Shown here: piece after piece, positions 60,224 through 64,000 of the stretch | Position numbering within the stretch: the first letter of the stretch is position 1 | Layout: each line of letters opens with the position of its first letter | Source: Chromatiales bacterium | GTDB taxonomy: Bacteria; Pseudomonadota; Gammaproteobacteria; Steroidobacterales; GCA-2729495 | Assembly (NCBI GenBank): GCA_020351875.1 | Contig: CP070671.1 | Span: 1,501,658 to 1,565,657 of the forward strand | Length of the DNA: 64,000 nucleotides | Direction of reading: 5' to 3' | Made by a program: the position numbers and the translations under genes | The notes under the pieces: model-generated | The model's input: the letters and a program-made list of their open reading frames with translations, nothing else | What the model was told of the DNA's origin: nothing | Databases searched by the model: none

Positions 60224-61108
60224 TTACTCAGCGGCGGGGGCTTCGATGAACTCGAGCCATTCCCCGGCCGGCCCGACGGCCACTGCCACCGTCGCGCCGA
60301 GGTAGGGCACCTCGGGCAGCGCCGCCGGCGCGGCCCGCCAGTCGAGGCCCAGCGCATCGATGCTGGCCACGGCAAAACCCACCATGGCCACCCCGGGCGG
60401 CAACATGCCGTCCTGGCGAGGTCGTGGCGTGGTGGCACCGTCGGGGTATTCGTCCAGTTCGATCAGGAATTCCTTCGAGATTGTCGCAATGGCCAGCGGG
60501 AAGGTCGTGGTGTCCGCGGGCAGGCCCAGCGCATTCGACAGCACGCCGATCTTGAAAGCCTGGGCTTCGCTGACCGCCAGGCCCAAACGGTCGCCGTAGA
60601 AATCGTTGAACGCGGCCATCGACGGACCCCCCAGCACCATGATGAAGACGCGGTCGACAGCAGAGTTGGTCTCGAACTGTGCATTCCGGGTCAGGTACAA
60701 CAATTCATTACCCGGACCGATGGCCTGCATCGCGCGGGGTGCGTTCGGCGCCTGCCACAGGTCGGCCGGCGGGCCAACGATTTCGAAAGGCGAGTCTGCC
60801 AGCCGCTCGGCAACCGCGTCCGGGTCCTTGACCAGCAGTTCCGTCGCATTCCAGCCGTGGGTCAGCATCGGCGCGTAGCCGTCGACCGGTTCTGCTTCGA
60901 CAAAGCGCAGCAGCGCAGGATGGCCGCTCTCCGCACGCATCAGCAGGTACGGCTGGCCGGCGGCCGCCGGTGCCCCCCAGACCGTCGCGGTGGCTTCGCT
61001 GACGATGCCACCGCCAACATTCACGTAGTCCAGGTAACGCTCGTAGGCATCTTCCACGGGACCGAGCTGTGCGACGGCGATCGTAACGACGACTATGGAT
61101 TTGAGCAT
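60224..61108 (-). CDS. VOC-superfamily protein (paralogue B)
   Basis: 294 residues, clearly paralogous to the protein encoded at 33857-34687: THGWNATELLVKDPDAVAERLADSPFEIVG near 84, GPGNELLYLTRNA near 129, 'DRVFIMVLGGPSMAAFNDFYGDRLGL' near 150 and 'MLPPGVAMVGFAVASIDALGLDWRA' near 233. Two VOC modules are present. The hydrophobic N-terminus (MLKSIVVVTIAVAQLG) aligns with the first VOC strand and is probably not a signal peptide. Function unknown. It is divergent from an MFS carrier gene. Confidence 0.75.
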   Translation of the reverse strand: MLKSIVVVTIAVAQLGPVEDAYERYLDYVNVGGGIVSEATATVWGAPAAAGQPYLLMRAESGHPALLRFVEAEPVDGYAPMLTHGWNATELLVKDPDAVAERLADSPFEIVGPPADLWQAPNAPRAMQAIGPGNELLYLTRNAQFETNSAVDRVFIMVLGGPSMAAFNDFYGDRLGLAVSEAQAFKIGVLSNALGLPADTTTFPLAIATISKEFLIELDEYPDGATTPRPRQDGMLPPGVAMVGFAVASIDALGLDWRAAPAALPEVPYLGATVAVAVGPAGEWLEFIEAPAAE

Positions 61109-61238
61109 GAGCGGGCTCCGCTGAAGGCTAACGGTAGTCGATTGTAGCGGGGCCTCTTCCGCAGCCGCAAAGCGCTTGGGTCACCCCGGGCTTTCCGGTA
61201 TCGTGACGCGCCCAGCAGCGGGGTGCCGGAGAAGGCCG

Positions 61239-62474
61239 TTGAACGAGCCTAAGCGCTTTTATTACGGGTGGATCATTGCGATCTGCTCCCTGGTGATCAT
61301 GTGGATCACGAACGGCATCACGCTGGCCGGGCTGACCGTTTTCGACGAAGAGCTGCTCAACTTCCTCGGTGGTGAAGACGGCCCGGACGGTTTGCGCGGC
61401 GCACTGAAGTTCAGGGACACCATCACGTTGCTCGGCAGCGGGCTCCTCGCACCGCTGGCGGGGGCCCTCGCAGACCGCATCGGGGTGCGCCCGCTGATGG
61501 TCGTCGGCCTGATCCTGTTGTCTGTGGCGAACTTCCTGTACTCGCGCATCACATCGATGGGCGACATCTACGGCATCCACACGATCATCGCGATGTCCCT
61601 GGCCGGCGCCGGGCTGGTCGTGAACGTGATGATCGTGTCGAAGTGGTTCGTGAAGAACCGCGGCCTCGCGGTGGGCCTGACGGTGGCCGGGACCAGCCTG
61701 GGCAATGCGGCCCTGCCACAGTTGAACGCCTGGCTGATCGGTGAGTTCGGCTGGCGCATGGCGTTTGTCTACACGGCAGGAATTCCGCTGTTGCTGATCC
61801 CGATCGTGCTGTTCGTCATGCGCGAGAAACCCGAAGACATGGGTCTCGTTGCGCCGGGCAGCGAATCTCTGGGCGGCGGGGTATCCCACACGCAATTGGG
61901 GATGAGCTACAGGGAGGCCTTGCGAACGTCGAACTTCTGGTTGCTCGCGTCCATTGCGATGCTGACCTTCTATTCCATTCTCGCGTTGCTGACCAACCTG
62001 TTCCTGCACATGCGGGAACAGGGATTCGAACCGCAGGTCGCCGCGAGCGGGCTGACCGTGCTGTTCCTGCTCGGGCTGGTCGGCAAGCTGACGAGCGGCG
62101 TGCTGGCGGACCTGTACGGTCGTAAACGCGTCTTCGTCGGCACGCTGGCCATCATGTGTGTCGGGGCGTGGCTGCTGATCAGCACGAGTGACGCGACCTT
62201 CTGGCCGGCCATCGTGCTGTTGGGCGGCGGCTGGGGTGGTCTGTACACGCTGCTGCAACTGCTCGCCGCGGAAACTTTCGGGGTGCGCGACCTCGGCAAG
62301 ATTCTCGGTACGATCACCGTGCTCGATACCTTCGGCGGGGGCCTGGGCCCGGTGCTGACCGGGCTGATGTACGACCGCTTCGGCTCGTACACCATTCCGT
62401 TTACGATCATCGCCGTGCTCGTGACCGTGGCACTGGTGCTCGCCACGCGATTCCGGGTAACGTCGCAAGGCTGA
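61239..62474 (+). CDS. MFS transporter
   Basis: 411 residues from TTG 61239; GGAGAAGG lies 3 nt before it, and an upstream open frame exists without a suitable start. Twelve helices are expected. 'RFYYGWIIAICSLVIMWITNGITLAGLTVFDEELL' opens the carrier in the style of oxalate/formate-antiporter-like and monocarboxylate MFS members; 'LVVNVMIVSKWFVKNRGLAVGLTVAGTSLGNAALPQLNAWLI' near 125 is typical. The substrate is open; the divergent VOC gene might be functionally linked. Confidence 0.85.
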   Translation: MNEPKRFYYGWIIAICSLVIMWITNGITLAGLTVFDEELLNFLGGEDGPDGLRGALKFRDTITLLGSGLLAPLAGALADRIGVRPLMVVGLILLSVANFLYSRITSMGDIYGIHTIIAMSLAGAGLVVNVMIVSKWFVKNRGLAVGLTVAGTSLGNAALPQLNAWLIGEFGWRMAFVYTAGIPLLLIPIVLFVMREKPEDMGLVAPGSESLGGGVSHTQLGMSYREALRTSNFWLLASIAMLTFYSILALLTNLFLHMREQGFEPQVAASGLTVLFLLGLVGKLTSGVLADLYGRKRVFVGTLAIMCVGAWLLISTSDATFWPAIVLLGGGWGGLYTLLQLLAAETFGVRDLGKILGTITVLDTFGGGLGPVLTGLMYDRFGSYTIPFTIIAVLVTVALVLATRFRVTSQG

Positions 62475-62511
62475 CGCCCCGACGCCCGCCAGACCCGAGA
62501 GGACCACCGGC

Positions 62512-63735
62512 GTGACCGACGCTTTCAAACCGAGCCAGGCCCTGCGTGAAGTGCGCTACGAGATTCGTGGTCGCCTGGCCGCGCGCGCCCAGGAGCTGGA
62601 GCGGCGCGGCTACGAGATCGTGCAGCTGAACATCGGCAATCCCGGGCCATTTGGTTTTCGCACCCCCGAAACCATGCGGCTGGCAATGATCGAGAACCTG
62701 TCGAGCGCCGAGGGCTATTGCCACCAGAAAGGGATTTTTCCGGCCCGGGAAGCGGTCGTGATGCAGCAACAGGACCGCGGCATTACCCATGTCAGCGCCG
62801 AGCACGTGTTCATCGGCAACGGGGTCAGCGAACTGATCGACCTGACCCTGCGCGCGCTGCTCGACCCCGGCGACGAGGTGCTCATCCCGAGTCCCGATTA
62901 CCCGTTGTGGACCGCGGCCGTGACCCTGAACGAAGGTCGGGCCGTCCACTACAACTGCCGACCGGCAAACGGCTTTCAGCCCGACCTGGCAGAAATCGAA
63001 GGCCTGATTACCGAGCGCACGCGCGGCATCGTGGTCATCAACCCGAACAATCCCACCGGTGCGGTGTACAGCCGCGAGCTGCTGGAAGGCATCGCCCGGC
63101 TGGCCGAACAGCACAAACTGGTGGTGTTCAGTGACGAGATTTACGACCAGATGGTCTACGAAGACGCGGAATTCATACCCATGGCCACGCTGGTGGCAGA
63201 CAGCCTGTGCGCGAGTTTCAGCGGGCTGTCGAAGGTGTACCGCGCGTGCGGCTATCGGGTGGGCTGGGTCGTGTTCAGCGGCGAGCTCGCCCACGCCCAG
63301 CCTTACCTGGATGCGATGGACCTGCTGGCATCGCTGCGCCTGTGCAGCAACGTGCCGGGCCAGTGGGCGGTGCAGACTGCCCTGGGCGGATTCCAGAGCA
63401 TTCGGGAACTGGTGCGACCCGGCGGCCGGCTGTACGAAGCCCGCCAAACCGTGCTCGACGGTGTGGCTGCGAGCCAGTACCTCACCGTCGTGCCGCCCGC
63501 GGGGTCGATGTACGCCTTCATCGGCGTCGATCAGCAACGGCTGCCTGACTTCGACGACAATCGCTTCGCGATGGACCTGCTGGAAACGCACCACGTGCTC
63601 GTGGCGCCGGGCACCAGCTTCAACACGGACTACAACAACTACTTCCGGATCACGACCCTGCCTGACCCCGCGGTACTGGCGGACGTGTTCGGCCGAATCG
63701 AAGCATTGCTTGGCGAGTACGCGGCCGATCAATAA
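62512..63735 (+). CDS. alaA: AlaA-like glutamate-pyruvate aminotransferase
   Basis: 407 residues from GTG 62512, close to E. coli AlaA (405). 'IVQLNIGNPGPFGFRTPE' near 36, 'VVINPNNPTGAVYSRELLEGI' near 171, 'VVFSDEIYDQMVYEDAEF' near 204 and FSGLSKVYRACGYRVGW near 235 (PLP Lys) are present. 'NYFRITTLPDPAVL' near 376 holds the substrate-binding Arg. It makes alanine from pyruvate and glutamate. It starts 37 nt after the MFS gene. Confidence 0.9.
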   Translation: MTDAFKPSQALREVRYEIRGRLAARAQELERRGYEIVQLNIGNPGPFGFRTPETMRLAMIENLSSAEGYCHQKGIFPAREAVVMQQQDRGITHVSAEHVFIGNGVSELIDLTLRALLDPGDEVLIPSPDYPLWTAAVTLNEGRAVHYNCRPANGFQPDLAEIEGLITERTRGIVVINPNNPTGAVYSRELLEGIARLAEQHKLVVFSDEIYDQMVYEDAEFIPMATLVADSLCASFSGLSKVYRACGYRVGWVVFSGELAHAQPYLDAMDLLASLRLCSNVPGQWAVQTALGGFQSIRELVRPGGRLYEARQTVLDGVAASQYLTVVPPAGSMYAFIGVDQQRLPDFDDNRFAMDLLETHHVLVAPGTSFNTDYNNYFRITTLPDPAVLADVFGRIEALLGEYAADQ

Positions 63736-63738
63736 TAG

Positions 63739-63785
63739 ACTTTAACTATATCCATTAAACAATTGTTTTAATGGAAACTTTAACT
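63739..63785. repeat. AT-rich palindrome and direct repeats over the start of the last gene
   Basis: TCCATTAAA (63751-63759) and TTTAATGGA (63767-63775) are exact complements around a 7-nt centre that includes the palindrome CAATTG. ACTTTAACT occurs as a direct repeat at 63739-63747 and 63777-63785. The right arm contains the ATG at 63771-63773. The region is strikingly AT-rich for this chromosome and holds no visible Shine-Dalgarno. Confidence 0.8.
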
Positions 63786-64000
63786 TCCTACCTCTCGTCC
63801 GGCGCCGTCGTCGTGACGGCCACCCGCCAGCAGGCCGCGCACTGGCGCTGGCGATACGCCCAGCGGCAGGTTGACGGTGGACTCAGTGCCTGGCGCAGCC
63901 CGGAGGTGCACCTGCTGTCGGGCTGGCTCGAGCAGGCCTGGGAACACTCGCTGCTGGCGGGCGGGATCGGCGCCCGCCACCGCTTGTTGAATCGCACCCA
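63771..64000 (+). CDS. Probable PD-(D/E)XK DNA-repair nuclease, 5' part only
   Basis: 76 residues are visible before the window ends: METLTSYLSSGAVVVTATRQ, then 'AAHWRWRYAQRQVDGGLSAWRSPEVHLLSGWLEQAWEHSLLAGG'. This opening (a strand with VVTA-R, then a helix and a Trp-rich 'AW-sP-v--lsgWLeqaW' stretch) matches the start of TIGR03623-type probable DNA repair proteins related to AddB/RecB nucleases. The catalytic domain lies outside. The start is marked by an AT-rich palindrome without a ribosome binding site. Confidence 0.55.
   Translation, partial: METLTSYLSSGAVVVTATRQQAAHWRWRYAQRQVDGGLSAWRSPEVHLLSGWLEQAWEHSLLAGGIGARHRLLNRT

Noticed and set aside
61128-63732. Two long leftward open frames opposite the MFS and aminotransferase genes
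   Set aside because: Both oppose genes with strong conserved motifs and lack any recognisable domain or ribosome binding site.

Overview
The window reads as a high-GC (roughly 64-65%) chromosomal segment of a gammaproteobacterium. Four features point there: a bifunctional HisB and long-form HisG, a LysC-LysA fusion of the type known from Xanthomonas relatives, a TonB2-style cluster with a DUF3450 protein, and DUF6491/DUF962 family genes. A Woeseia- or Steroidobacter-like lineage would fit, but that is inference from gene content only. No rRNA, tRNA, CRISPR array, prophage or insertion sequence was recognised.

Layout. 1-593 is the 5' part of a leftward cyclase-like gene. 640-10667 runs rightward: a GlcD-type FAD oxidase, ilvD, the aspartokinase/diaminopimelate decarboxylase fusion, small stress or regulatory genes (DksA-like, PPOX, DUF962), a nitrilase-like lipoprotein and a sirtuin. 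10664-17718 is a compact leftward histidine operon (yerC-type regulator, hisG-D-C-B-H-A-F-E) with a TrpR-like operator over its promoter. Divergent from it is metB (17861-19018), which meets the end of a leftward ilvC-leuA-ilvE-leuC-leuD-leuB operon (25737-19015). That operon is preceded by a leader with a leader peptide and alternative antiterminator/terminator pairings.

26283-31885 is a rightward energy-transducing cluster: DUF3450, TtpC-like ExbB, ExbB, two ExbD, TonB, TPR protein. 31917-45318 is a catabolic or accessory block: ferredoxin, FAH-family protein, O-methyltransferase, VOC protein, CoA-transferase, HMG-CoA lyase, hydantoinase/oxoprolinase A and B with an IclR regulator, cytochrome b561, cytochrome c, MscS channel, aldo-keto reductase and SDR. 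46041-47760 is a lower-GC islet with a CigR-like lipoprotein and a rhomboid protease. 47787-63735 holds MAPEG, aldehyde dehydrogenase, an AhpD-like protein, three MFS carriers, a TRAP permease pair, peroxiredoxin, EtfAB, a sulfurtransferase, a second VOC paralogue and an AlaA-type aminotransferase. The window ends in the start of a probable DNA-repair nuclease.

The first half is therefore amino-acid biosynthesis: His, branched-chain amino acids, Lys and Met. It uses two different control logics, a repressor for his and attenuation for ilv/leu. hisI and ilvBN are absent from these operons and must lie elsewhere. The most notable sequence-level observations are the TrpR-like his operator, the ilvC attenuator, apparent ATT (hisF) and CTG (leuB) start codons, a perfect 26-bp palindrome shared by the converging metB and leuB ends, a nitrilase-fold lipoprotein lacking its catalytic Cys, and a histone-H1-like tail on the hydantoinase B subunit. 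I did not find a clear new defence or mobile system.
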